DNA from: JACNKV01 sp964645915
Lineage (GTDB): Bacteria > Fidelibacterota > Marinisomatia > Marinisomatales > JACNKV01
Reading direction: 5' to 3'
DNA length: 64,000 nucleotides
NCBI GenBank assembly: GCA_964645915.1
Contig: CAZYDH010000004.1
Location: forward strand, 65,068 to 129,067
The position numbers and the translations under genes are program-made. The notes below the pieces were generated by a model. That model did no database searches and had not been told where the DNA came from. It saw only the letters and a program-made list of their open reading frames with translations. Position 1 is the first letter of the stretch; each line of letters opens with the position of its first letter. Positions 24,537 to 33,411 of the stretch are shown in pieces.

Positions 24537-27500
24537 TTAGCGAACCAATCCCATTTTTCGAACCATCGACTTTTCGTCCACAGTCAGCTTATAGAGATAA
24601 ATACCTGACGATACTTGCTTACCATGTGTATCAGTGGCATTCCAAAGTGTACGGTGAAACCCACTTTCCATTTCCCCATTGACCAGTGTTTTTACTGTCC
24701 GTCCTCTAATATCATAGATCGTCAACTCTACGTGACTTCTTTTCTCAAGTTCGTACGAAATAGTGGTCATCGGGTTAAACGGATTCGGGTAATTTGGATT
24801 TAACATCATTTGGTTTGGCAGTGGTTGGGTATCATCCAGTGCATTAACACTAAAGTCAATCACCTGCGCATAAATATTTTTTAGCTGGTTCTTCCCGGAG
24901 CTTCGATTATCTTCCCATACAAGTAGGAACGTATTGTCAGACTCAGAGAGTTGAGTAATGGTTGGCCACAATTGATTAAAACTAACATCACAAACTGATA
25001 ATCCTTCTTCGCCATATCCAAATTCATTTCCATTCCATGTCTGCAAATAGATGTCTGCGCTACTGCTATCCGGAGAATCTTGCCAAATAGCGATATACAT
25101 ATCATTATCTACTTCGATCGATGGTGATTGCTGATTTCTCGGTATTTCAACAAAAGCAAATTCTTCAGAAACATCCAACGAAGGGATACTCACCGTTGTG
25201 CTGAAGATATCAAAATCTGATCCGCTTTGATAATCTTCCCAGCAAACAAATACCTCATTGCCTTCGGAACTCATAATAATGTCAGGATTTAATTGATCAT
25301 TCACTTTTTCAACGATTGGGAATCCGTCTGTTGCTCCATAAACTGTTCCATCAAATCCAATTAATTGTCCAAAGATGTCTGCATTCGCATTTCGAGCTTC
25401 CTTCCATAGAACAAATACACCGTTCGATGTTGAAATGGATTCGACTGTTTCCTGATGCCCGTCTGCACCACAGACAACCAACGGATTTTCAGACCAACCT
25501 TCTGCAACTGTACCCTCTCCATTCAAAGCTTTCGCATAGATATTCAAATTATCCCAAACACCACCATACCATAGAATAACACATCCTCCACCGGGAATTG
25601 GTTCGATCGCATCTATATAATCATAGTCCGGAAATTCATACACCAATACTCCACCTTCCTGCCATTGAGGTGTACCAAACTCGTCGTATTTTTGAACGTA
25701 GATGTCCTGATCCCAAGTTTCACGTACATCCGAAAATGCAAAATAAATAAATCCCTGATCGTCAACGGTGATCTCGGAATACTCCTGATTGGACCATTCA
25801 TTGGGAAAGATGGGTGTTCCATTCGGGTCTCCGACCGGATTCAGGTCCAGATCAAGTATCTGATAATATTGAAGAATAGTTCCCCACTCATTCTCACTTA
25901 GAAAATTTAAAAAGATATGATCTCCGACTCTTACAGCATTTGGTTTTCCTTGTTTCGGATTTTCACAAAGCGGAACACCATTATACACCCCGGTTTGGTT
26001 AAACTCTTTCGAAACGATCTGTCCAAAGATCGTCGGATTCTCACCACCAAGTCGCATATCTTCCCAATAAATCAGTGCCTTATCGTCTTCTAGATATAAG
26101 GTTTTTGGCAAATTAGCATCTCCGTCAATCCCGAAATATTTTTCGACTCCATTCACTTCAAAGGATATCCCTTCTTCCGGTGTAACGTGTTGCACATATA
26201 ATCCCGGACTTCCTATCCTCCAATCTGACCAGATGACAAATGCTCCTCCCTGTTGATCTTTCCGAACAATAGGGCCCTCTTGTAGATTATCTCCTTCGCT
26301 GATACTCAATCCATTCTCTGTAAAGGATTGCGTTCCATCAGATCCGTAATGTTGTAAGAAGACATCCCCTTCCGGATGCGGTGCATATCGTTCATCCATC
26401 CACACAACATAGGCACCTCCCAATCCGTCAGTGGTGAGTCTGGGTTGTCTCTGTTTCCGGATCGAAGTACAAACCGGAATGCCGTCATCCTGCCATTCAG
26501 CTCCGTTCTCAAGGGTAAAACGCTGCAAATAAATATCGCCCCAATCAGGATGATTCCGAAAATCTGTCCAGACCACATAAGCAGATTCCGCATCAGACTT
26601 TACCCTCGGTTTACTTTGTTTGGACAGATTATCACAAAGCGGAACACCACTTGGATCTAAGAGTAAGTTACCATCTCCATCAACATACTGGATGTACACA
26701 TCACCACTGGTAGAATTTACACGAAAGTCTTCCCAAACAACGACCATGGTATCTCCAGAAACATGAGTCACTTTTGGTGCGATCTCGTCTACCCCTAATA
26801 TATTAGAAAGCGGAATTCCACCTTCACTTTGTGTTGACCATAGTGGAGCACAGGTTACATCCATCCGTTGCATATACAGATCAAATTCTTCGGCGATACG
26901 AGTATCACCCCAAACCATCACAGCAAATCCGTCTCCGCCATATTCTAAACTGATCGGTGCGTGTCCGCCAACGTTGGTGACCACAGGGATTCCGACTCCG
27001 GGAGCAAGAATCTCTCCGTCAAATGAAATATGAGTTGCGTATACTTGTCCGTACACACCACTGGTTTCAGAATGATCGACCCAAATCGCAAATGCACCAC
27101 CCAGACCATCGACACATAGGTTTAACCCGTCTTGGGCTCCAGTTACATTCGATAACGGCACACCGTCTTCATCCCATGCTAAACTTCCGTCAGACAATAC
27201 ATGCTGTGCATATACATCCCCTTTTTCAGGTTCCGTGCGATAATCTTTCCAAATGATGTAAACTCCGCCTTGTCCATCCGGGACGGCCAATGGATCTTCT
27301 TGACGACCTTCAGACAAAGCGATTGGAGCACCATCTTCGGTCCATAACGTATTCCCGGATGCGTCCACTTTTTGTGCATAAATATCTCGACCTCCGTGGC
27401 GTGTATCAGACCAAATAAAAATGGTTTCATTTTCAAGTCCGACGGACGCAGTTCTCTGCCATTCAATATGCACACCTTGCCGGACTTTAATTCCGCTATC

Positions 27501-27563
27501 TTCCCAAACGAAATTTGCAAATACAATAGAAGTCAGAAGTAAAAATAATGTTAAACGTTTCAT
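24537..27563 (-). CDS. WxDxR-repeat propeller surface protein with T9SS tail
   Basis: A 1008-residue secreted protein. A signal peptide (1-16) is followed by about 15 imperfect repeats of 55-65 residues, each with a core like W-x-D-x-R...DIYxQ (for example IIWKDYR, VVWEDFR, VVWTDFR, VVWMDER, VIWSDWR, AIWQDSP, LVWEDNR), as expected for beta-propeller blades. A T9SS sorting domain (NYPNPFNPMTTISYEL, IYDIRGRTV) ends the protein from about residue 925. It starts three bases after the lipoprotein gene with a GAAAGG ribosome binding site, so it is the seventh gene of the Pgs operon. Probably exposed on the cell surface; ligand unknown. Confidence 0.85.
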   Translation of the reverse strand: MKRLTLFLLLTSIVFANFVWEDSGIKVRQGVHIEWQRTASVGLENETIFIWSDTRHGGRDIYAQKVDASGNTLWTEDGAPIALSEGRQEDPLAVPDGQGGVYIIWKDYRTEPEKGDVYAQHVLSDGSLAWDEDGVPLSNVTGAQDGLNLCVDGLGGAFAIWVDHSETSGVYGQVYATHISFDGEILAPGVGIPVVTNVGGHAPISLEYGGDGFAVMVWGDTRIAEEFDLYMQRMDVTCAPLWSTQSEGGIPLSNILGVDEIAPKVTHVSGDTMVVVWEDFRVNSTSGDVYIQYVDGDGNLLLDPSGVPLCDNLSKQSKPRVKSDAESAYVVWTDFRNHPDWGDIYLQRFTLENGAEWQDDGIPVCTSIRKQRQPRLTTDGLGGAYVVWMDERYAPHPEGDVFLQHYGSDGTQSFTENGLSISEGDNLQEGPIVRKDQQGGAFVIWSDWRIGSPGLYVQHVTPEEGISFEVNGVEKYFGIDGDANLPKTLYLEDDKALIYWEDMRLGGENPTIFGQIVSKEFNQTGVYNGVPLCENPKQGKPNAVRVGDHIFLNFLSENEWGTILQYYQILDLDLNPVGDPNGTPIFPNEWSNQEYSEITVDDQGFIYFAFSDVRETWDQDIYVQKYDEFGTPQWQEGGVLVYEFPDYDYIDAIEPIPGGGCVILWYGGVWDNLNIYAKALNGEGTVAEGWSENPLVVCGADGHQETVESISTSNGVFVLWKEARNANADIFGQLIGFDGTVYGATDGFPIVEKVNDQLNPDIIMSSEGNEVFVCWEDYQSGSDFDIFSTTVSIPSLDVSEEFAFVEIPRNQQSPSIEVDNDMYIAIWQDSPDSSSADIYLQTWNGNEFGYGEEGLSVCDVSFNQLWPTITQLSESDNTFLLVWEDNRSSGKNQLKNIYAQVIDFSVNALDDTQPLPNQMMLNPNYPNPFNPMTTISYELEKRSHVELTIYDIRGRTVKTLVNGEMESGFHRTLWNATDTHGKQVSSGIYLYKLTVDEKSMVRKMGLVR

Positions 27564-27566
27564 TCT

Positions 27567-28646
27567 TTACCTTTCAAGTTGAAAAATTTGTAAGCCGTCT
27601 CTTGTTGCGGCAAAAATCATTTTTGAATCATATACCATAGCTGAGTATGTGTAGGCAGCATCTAACCTTCCATATTCAGTAAAATCTTTTTCAATGGGAG
27701 AATACTCAAATAATAATACACCATCGTTACCACATCCAAGTGCCAGAAGATATCCACTACAATGGATCGACTGTACAGAATACCCCTCAGCGATCCGATA
27801 AGATATATCTACATTCCCATTTTGATCCAATAAAGTCACTTCACATCCTTCATCTTTGGACATCCCTGCTAACACAAGACCATCCACAATTTCAACCGAC
27901 TCCACTTCGCCCTCCCCATCGATCAGATACGAAGAAAAAACCGTATCAGCGAGCAATCCACTCTCAAGTTGATTGAATACGAGGACGCCCAGCTGAGAAT
28001 TAGCAACTGCCAGCAAACTATCTCCCAATGCAATATCTTTTGCGGCCATATTAAATGGGACTGATGAATAAAAATCTGCAAACCAGAGATCGATCTTTCC
28101 TGTCTCTTCATAAAACCATGCATCATAAGGTAAAATCCTTGTAGACACAAAACATGAGCTTCCGTCTTCAGCTCGGTTTAATGAATACACGATCAGATTA
28201 TTTTCTCGCTCTTCATCAACGCAAAATCCACGGATATAATCCCGATTTTCTGATCCTGGATAGGGTACCCTACCCAACGAATCAATATCTGCAAAATTAA
28301 CGTAATACATAGCGTCATTCAGATCTGCAAATAAGAAATAATTATACCGATCGGGTACCGTAACTGCTCCGGCTTGATATCCGATCCCCATGTTTGATTC
28401 ACTTTCTTCAAACAAGGTGGAATCAATAACAAACTCATCTGTTTCAGTAAAATGAAATGTATAGGCGGCATATCCGTTTTCATCGGCAGCCACAACGAGT
28501 AGAGAATCTCGAATATCAACTTCTCTGCAATAGCCTTTCGTCTCAAGCGTTGTGATCAATGATGATTTTACGCCCACCGGTTCAGTCGGTGTGATGCAAG
28601 ACTCCCCGATGAAAAGGAGAATAAGTAAAACCAGAAATCGATTCAT
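27567..28646 (-). CDS. Propeller-like lipoprotein of the Pgs operon
   Basis: A 359-residue lipoprotein: signal MNRFLVLLILLFIGESC with the lipid-bearing cysteine at 17, then a beta-rich region with recurring DSLLAVA/ADENGYAAY/LVFNQLESG strands like LVIVD-type beta-propellers (DIRDSLLVVAADENG, DIALGDSLLAVANS, VYDSKMIFAATRDG). I take the start at 28646 because it has GAGG six bases upstream and gives a clean lipoprotein signal; ATG 28658, overlapping the preceding stop, would add four residues. It is the sixth gene of the operon. Role inferred only from context: an outer-membrane-anchored partner for the adjacent barrel or the surface propeller. Confidence 0.75.
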   Translation of the reverse strand: MNRFLVLLILLFIGESCITPTEPVGVKSSLITTLETKGYCREVDIRDSLLVVAADENGYAAYTFHFTETDEFVIDSTLFEESESNMGIGYQAGAVTVPDRYNYFLFADLNDAMYYVNFADIDSLGRVPYPGSENRDYIRGFCVDEERENNLIVYSLNRAEDGSSCFVSTRILPYDAWFYEETGKIDLWFADFYSSVPFNMAAKDIALGDSLLAVANSQLGVLVFNQLESGLLADTVFSSYLIDGEGEVESVEIVDGLVLAGMSKDEGCEVTLLDQNGNVDISYRIAEGYSVQSIHCSGYLLALGCGNDGVLLFEYSPIEKDFTEYGRLDAAYTYSAMVYDSKMIFAATRDGLQIFQLER

Positions 28647-28657
28647 ATAAATCCTCA

Positions 28658-29725
28658 TTAATAGAATAGATCCAAAATTGTATTATTGCTTATGGTAATC
28701 CCAAAGTCAAATTTGGAAAAACTTTTTAAATCTTCAACCCAATCAAATTCGGAGAAGGTTGTTCTTGAACGGTAGTTTCCGTTTAACTCCAGAGCAAATC
28801 CACTCTGAAATTCTTTTTTTAGAAAGATCCTGTATAAAATTTCTTCTTGTTCACGTCCGCTATGGATGGGATCATCGGAATCCTCTGATTGATAAAATCG
28901 CTGAGAAACTGCAATCGACTGGGTGATTGAATTGATCCATTTTTTGCAGTGCAATTTGACATATCCCCCAAAAGATCTTTCAAGATAGGATCGATCAAAT
29001 GTTGTAGAAATATATCCGGAGTTATAGGACGTATTTTCGCCCTCGGCGTTTGCATAAAATATCGACAAGTGAAAAGGACGGAAATAGACTGATGTGATGC
29101 GTCCCTCAGCTCCAATTTTTTCAATATCAAATTCGGTAAAGGACGTGTTATAATACTGATTATTCTGTTTTACTTTTCCGGTTATCCATGTTTCTCTTAC
29201 AATCGGAAATGAAATGGAAGACCATACCGTTTCATTCGCAAATGTGCATGTAAACGGATCTTGATTGATCCTGTCTCTATCCACAAATGTACGAAGATAC
29301 ACATCCGGTTGAATGGAATATCCCAATTTTAACCAAGTATATTTCCACAAATGCGTCTCCATCTTTACAGAAGCAGATGAGTAGGTTTTTTTCTGCGACT
29401 GACTGTAGTATGTGTATCGTGTGTCTACGGTAAATCGTGTTTCATGATCTGAAAAAATAACGGGACTGTATTCGATCTTTAATGCCGGGCGGATCATGCC
29501 ACTGTCAAAAGTATCCATATCTCCCAAAATCCACAGATTCTCTCCGGTCGTTTCGATTTCATTTTCAGAAAGTTTTAAAACATTTGAATCATATCCAAAC
29601 ATCATCGAAGAAGTAATATATACCGGGGTCAATAATCGGTTGACCAAAGACTGAGCTTGAAGAATGGTAAAACTCCCTGCGAAAAGGAGGAATGCAAATA
29701 ACATGAGATGTTTTTCACTTCTCAT
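28658..29725 (-). CDS. Outer-membrane beta-barrel protein of the Pgs operon
   Basis: A 355-residue protein with a signal peptide (1-24, ending ILQAQS) and the strand pattern of an outer-membrane barrel: repeated 9-12 residue stretches with alternating hydrophobic/aromatic positions (VDTRYTYYSQSQ, TWLKLGYSIQPDVYL, TWITGKVKQNNQYYN, FHLSIFYANAEG, FALELNGNYRSRTTF) and a C-terminal aromatic (LDLFY). No family recognised. It overlaps the upstream gene by four bases (ATGA) and the lipoprotein region by TAATG. In a polymer operon it is the natural candidate for an export pore or for retention of the polymer at the outer membrane, which is inference. Confidence 0.72.
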   Translation of the reverse strand: MRSEKHLMLFAFLLFAGSFTILQAQSLVNRLLTPVYITSSMMFGYDSNVLKLSENEIETTGENLWILGDMDTFDSGMIRPALKIEYSPVIFSDHETRFTVDTRYTYYSQSQKKTYSSASVKMETHLWKYTWLKLGYSIQPDVYLRTFVDRDRINQDPFTCTFANETVWSSISFPIVRETWITGKVKQNNQYYNTSFTEFDIEKIGAEGRITSVYFRPFHLSIFYANAEGENTSYNSGYISTTFDRSYLERSFGGYVKLHCKKWINSITQSIAVSQRFYQSEDSDDPIHSGREQEEILYRIFLKKEFQSGFALELNGNYRSRTTFSEFDWVEDLKSFSKFDFGITISNNTILDLFY

Positions 29726-30627
29726 TTATCGGTTGTTTCATCCTCTTTACCATAACCGATACAACGGATATACACCAGTTTCCCTTCATCGAGCAGTTCA
29801 AGCGTATAGGGAATATCATCTCCCTTCACATCAATTTCACAGGATCGCCACTTTGCAGGGATAACGGTTTTATCTTCTTCAACTTCACTGACCTCAGAGC
29901 GTTCTGTTGAAAAGAAATATGTTCCGATTAACTGTTGTCCTTTTGAAATTCTTAATCGATATGTATCCACACCGTTCATCCAGTTTTGAAAGGTCAGTCT
30001 GGAATAAATAACGAGCTGCGAAAAATCTTCAGCGTGAATCGAAATCGAATTTCCAAAAGCAAGTGGTGAATATCGAACCCGTTTATCTTGAAGTTTTATA
30101 TGATGCACATCTACCGAATCGGGTTGAATGAATGTTCCAGAATTACTGGGTTTTTCAAATTTGTTTTCTATGATACGAACCAATACCGGTTTACTGCGTT
30201 CTTTAACCGGTTCAATTCTCAAAACATGATTTCCATCCGGAATGGTTACATAATAATGACCTGCCTTAGTATAGCCATGCCCCGGATGTTGGGAGGAAGA
30301 TACTCCTTTAGATTTTGAAGCGGTATGTTCAACCAATATTTGAGATAAAGTATCTAATTGTAAAATATAACCAAATGATTTTTCCCGCTCTTCTCTTTTC
30401 GGAACTGCCCGTCTCGCGATAATCTCAATCCGTTTTGGTCCTTTTATCTCGTAGGATAACGAATTTCCGTGTAATTGAAAATAGCTTCTCCGCTTTCCGC
30501 TTATCGTCAATATCTCTTTTTGATCTTTTTCAACAGGTGAAATCATTTTCCCTTCAGCCACAGCGAAGAGTGTAACAATTCCCACAAATATTATTTGAAC
30601 AATTCTATAAAATAGAGTCCGGTTCAT
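29722..30627 (-). CDS. Exported two-domain beta-sandwich protein of the Pgs operon
   Basis: A 301-residue exported protein of unknown family. ATG 30627 is chosen: it gives a signal peptide (MNRTLFYRIVQIIFVGIVTLFAVAEG) and has GGAAAG upstream; an earlier in-frame start at 30678 would put 17 odd residues before the signal. The mature part looks like two similar beta domains, about 35-150 and 168-295. Each has an opening aromatic-rich strand followed by GNSLSYEIKG or GNSISIHAED, a sugar/ligand-like loop, and a closing strand (NHVLRIEPV, PYTLELLDE). The N-terminus overlaps the end of pgsW by 23 bases. Periplasmic; role unknown but confined by context to polymer handling. Confidence 0.7.
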   Translation of the reverse strand: MNRTLFYRIVQIIFVGIVTLFAVAEGKMISPVEKDQKEILTISGKRRSYFQLHGNSLSYEIKGPKRIEIIARRAVPKREEREKSFGYILQLDTLSQILVEHTASKSKGVSSSQHPGHGYTKAGHYYVTIPDGNHVLRIEPVKERSKPVLVRIIENKFEKPSNSGTFIQPDSVDVHHIKLQDKRVRYSPLAFGNSISIHAEDFSQLVIYSRLTFQNWMNGVDTYRLRISKGQQLIGTYFFSTERSEVSEVEEDKTVIPAKWRSCEIDVKGDDIPYTLELLDEGKLVYIRCIGYGKEDETTDK

Positions 30628-31729
30628 AACTTTCCATCCGTTCACGAATTTGATGATGACTGTAATATCCGACACCAATTAGCAACCCAATTGCAAGGAT
30701 GAGGGCAGTGATCGTTATTAGCTGATTATATTTTGGAGTTGAGAATAATTCACCTTCTCCCGGAGTCGGTGTGGGTATCGGTGCAATGGGCAATTGATAT
30801 TGTAGGATCAATTCCTGAATGTTTAAAATGTGGATTACAGGAATCTGTTTCTTCGCAAAAGATCGGATCACACTGCTTCCGGAAAGTTTGTTTAACGCAC
30901 CGGGAGTTGAAACACCATGCGGAATCAATTTTGCATTGATGGCAGGTCCGACTGCTGCAGCTCCTCCACCAATATTGACCAATGCCATATAATTGAATGA
31001 AGGAAGCGATTGCTCAAAAACATTCATTCTATGTTTAATATTTCCGCTGAGACTTTCTTCTTGAATCAATAGAAGATCATTTCGATAAATGGCTTCCCAT
31101 AATAATTCTTTTCCTTTTCGGGTCAATCCTTTCCCGACATCTCCTCCACCACCAACCGAAGCTGCAACCGATCGATAAGGGAAAATATTTTCATCTACCA
31201 ATACCGATTCCATATCGACCCAAGTAAAATAGGGATCGGTTGCACCCCATTGAGATGCTCCGACCGAACTAATGACAATCGGTGTGATATCCATCGCTGA
31301 GCAAGCAGCAAATAAAGCGATATTTGCACCAGGCATTGATCCGGTAAGTGTAACCGCAATTGTATCACCTTTGTTGACATCTGCTTGTAAAAGCATATCA
31401 ACAATCATTGCAGCAAAATTGGGATTCAGTGTTGTTAACTTAGAATCTAAGTCTCCTCTATCGGTTGTAATATGACTGAATTGTGTTCCAACCAGCATCG
31501 TATTGTTTGGATCATTTGCGAAATCATCCAAAACAACATTTTGTCCGCCTAACTGATAGGACCGAAGCGTTTCCATAGCTGTTTTCATGATCTCTGCTGC
31601 TACGATCTTTTCCTCATATCCTTCTGCTTTTTCGATCACAATCGATTGAGCAGCCCAATAAAACAATAAGAGGTTAACAGCGGCTAAAACCACTAAGAAT
31701 CGTGTTTTTTGAATAACGGGTCTAAACAT
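30605..31729 (-). CDS. pgsW: Poly-gamma-glutamate system protein PgsW
   Basis: A 374-residue protein of the PgsW family, found next to pgsB and pgsC in bacteria that lack the usual Gram-positive pgs set. An N-terminal membrane helix at 10-28 and a C-terminal one at about 337-357 (LITITALILAIGLLIGVGYY) bracket an extracytoplasmic domain with conserved glycine-rich blocks (LTGSMPGANIALFAACSAM, SSVGASQWGATDPYFTWVDME, GGGGDVGKGLTRKGKE, NIGGGAAAVGP). Biochemical function is not known. It overlaps pgsC by eight bases. Confidence 0.83.
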   Translation of the reverse strand: MFRPVIQKTRFLVVLAAVNLLLFYWAAQSIVIEKAEGYEEKIVAAEIMKTAMETLRSYQLGGQNVVLDDFANDPNNTMLVGTQFSHITTDRGDLDSKLTTLNPNFAAMIVDMLLQADVNKGDTIAVTLTGSMPGANIALFAACSAMDITPIVISSVGASQWGATDPYFTWVDMESVLVDENIFPYRSVAASVGGGGDVGKGLTRKGKELLWEAIYRNDLLLIQEESLSGNIKHRMNVFEQSLPSFNYMALVNIGGGAAAVGPAINAKLIPHGVSTPGALNKLSGSSVIRSFAKKQIPVIHILNIQELILQYQLPIAPIPTPTPGEGELFSTPKYNQLITITALILAIGLLIGVGYYSHHQIRERMESYEPDSIL

Positions 31730-32165
31730 GAGGAACTCTCATTCCTACTGCCATCAGAATCAGTTGAATTATACTGGCGGTTATGAGAATTACAGATAGC
31801 GTTCGGATAACACCCTGACGTTCCATCCAGCTTGCAATAAGTCCCGGGATAATATTCCCGATTGCAGCCAAATTAATATGTTCGTCCGGAAAGTATAAAT
31901 ATTGTCTGGATAAATACCCCAGTAAGAATCCAAGCAAAAGACTAAATACCAATCTCCGTTTTCCATAGATCAGTAATTTTTCCGATAATAATTTCACAAT
32001 CAAAAATACGATCAGACTGATAGCGAATGTCCCGATAACCCTCAACGGATCATGAAGACTTAACGCGATATACCCCGGAACGATTAATCCGCCTGCAGTA
32101 ACACCTAACGTTTCAGTAAGTATCAGACTGATGAAAATACCTAATCCTATTGCAATTTCAATCAT
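31722..32165 (-). CDS. pgsC: Poly-gamma-glutamate synthesis membrane protein PgsC/CapC
   Basis: A 147-residue polytopic membrane protein matching PgsC/CapC in length (149 in Bacillus) and in the opening segment GIFISLILTETLGVTAGGLIVPGYIAL. It has about four to five hydrophobic helices. With PgsB it forms the membrane synthase complex that ligates glutamate through the gamma-carboxyl group. It overlaps pgsB and pgsW by eight bases each, indicating stoichiometric coupled translation. Confidence 0.9.
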   Translation of the reverse strand: MIEIAIGLGIFISLILTETLGVTAGGLIVPGYIALSLHDPLRVIGTFAISLIVFLIVKLLSEKLLIYGKRRLVFSLLLGFLLGYLSRQYLYFPDEHINLAAIGNIIPGLIASWMERQGVIRTLSVILITASIIQLILMAVGMRVPHV

Positions 32166-33306
32166 TGACAGAATGTTCTCTTAGTTCTGTTATAAAGGTC
32201 TCGCCCCATCCTACCATATTTCCGATGCAAAAGATAAGATAGTGATCGAGTTTAGATAAAGAATTTATGACTTCTTTCGGTTCAGTTGAGTTGCGAAACT
32301 TAATTAATTTCATTGAGGTTTCATTTATCGCCGGGATTCTGTTCCCTCGTATAAATAATATACTTGGCTTAACTTCCTCTAATACTAATTTCAATAATTG
32401 CTTTGTTCTGGATTGTCTATCATCCCGAGTATTTAAGAAAACACTGACTTTCTTATTCTCAAACCGTCCCTTAATATTATTCCAAATCTTCTTTGTAGAA
32501 TGCGGGTCGTTCGCCGCCATCGCATTTACCGAGTAATTAATGTGTTTATCGAATTGAAGTTTTCGTATCACCAATGCACCCGGATCGGGTTTTGCATGGA
32601 TCATTCCTTCGAGTGCAATCGTTTTATCCACGCCAACGGATTCACACGCTTTAACGGCTAATGCAACATTTTCTTTATGTTCGATATACGGAAATCGATT
32701 AATATACTCATCCGAGATATCATAATCGTGTACGATCTCCATTGTTGTATTTCGCTTATCGGCAACTGCTTTTAATTCACCGGAGATATCCATTTCAGCG
32801 GTTAATAGTGTTCCATTAAATGGGATTGTATTCGATAAGGAATTCGCAACGTCCTCCATTGTTGGTCCCATTTCCGGAAGGTGGTCCGGACGTACATTTG
32901 TAATGATACTAAGTGTGGATTTGATCATTTTTTGTTCGGACACCCATTGATATTGTGGCAGAACAGCCATACACTCAATCACCATTGCTTCTGGTTTTTT
33001 TCTGGCAAAATGACGGGTGAGTTTCACCTGTTCACCGATTGAGGCAGATCGCAATCGGTGAATGACCTGATCTCTCCCGTCCATTTCGATTATTCGAGGG
33101 GCAGAACCGGTTGTCTTTGCTATTGTTTTGATTCCTCCGGCTCTTAAACCTGCAGCAATTAATCGGGTTACACTGGATTTTCCTCTCGATCCATTGACAT
33201 GGATTCGATTAGGAATGGAGTTCACTGCCCTCAGATGTCTCCGTGATTCCTGCCAACCGTAAAGGATGAGCAATGAAAGTAATAAGAGTAGAATGGGGAC
33301 TAACAT
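32158..33306 (-). CDS. pgsB: Poly-gamma-glutamate synthase PgsB/CapB
   Basis: A Mur-ligase-like ATP-dependent amide ligase (382 aa; 393 in Bacillus) that polymerises glutamate at the cytoplasmic face. An N-terminal membrane helix (about 2-15) is followed by the P-loop NGSRGKSSVTRLIAAG at about 38-53, a MVIECMAVLPQYQWVSEQ metal/substrate block and the NVRPDHLPEMGPT motif typical of PgsB. It lies 105 bases downstream of the C25-like gene on the same strand. The TATAAT at 33353-33358 (minus) could mark its own weak promoter. No pgsA/capA-like gene is in the window. Confidence 0.9.
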   Translation of the reverse strand: MLVPILLLLLSLLILYGWQESRRHLRAVNSIPNRIHVNGSRGKSSVTRLIAAGLRAGGIKTIAKTTGSAPRIIEMDGRDQVIHRLRSASIGEQVKLTRHFARKKPEAMVIECMAVLPQYQWVSEQKMIKSTLSIITNVRPDHLPEMGPTMEDVANSLSNTIPFNGTLLTAEMDISGELKAVADKRNTTMEIVHDYDISDEYINRFPYIEHKENVALAVKACESVGVDKTIALEGMIHAKPDPGALVIRKLQFDKHINYSVNAMAANDPHSTKKIWNNIKGRFENKKVSVFLNTRDDRQSRTKQLLKLVLEEVKPSILFIRGNRIPAINETSMKLIKFRNSTEPKEVINSLSKLDHYLIFCIGNMVGWGETFITELREHSVND

Positions 33307-33352
33307 ATCTTCAGATTTAGGTCGGGATCAGATTATTATTCTTCAGAATTGG

Positions 33353-33381
33353 ATTATAGTATTCTACCCGTTCTTACTGTA
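33353..33381 (-). promoter_or_regulatory. Weak candidate promoter of the Pgs operon
   Basis: On the minus strand a perfect TATAAT (33353-33358) is preceded by 17 bases and a poor -35 (TACAGT), 47 bases before pgsB. There is no obvious terminator between the C25-like gene and pgsB, so read-through is equally possible. Confidence 0.3.
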
Positions 33382-33411
33382 TGCTCCAGATATTACCGTT
33401 GAAAATGCGAA

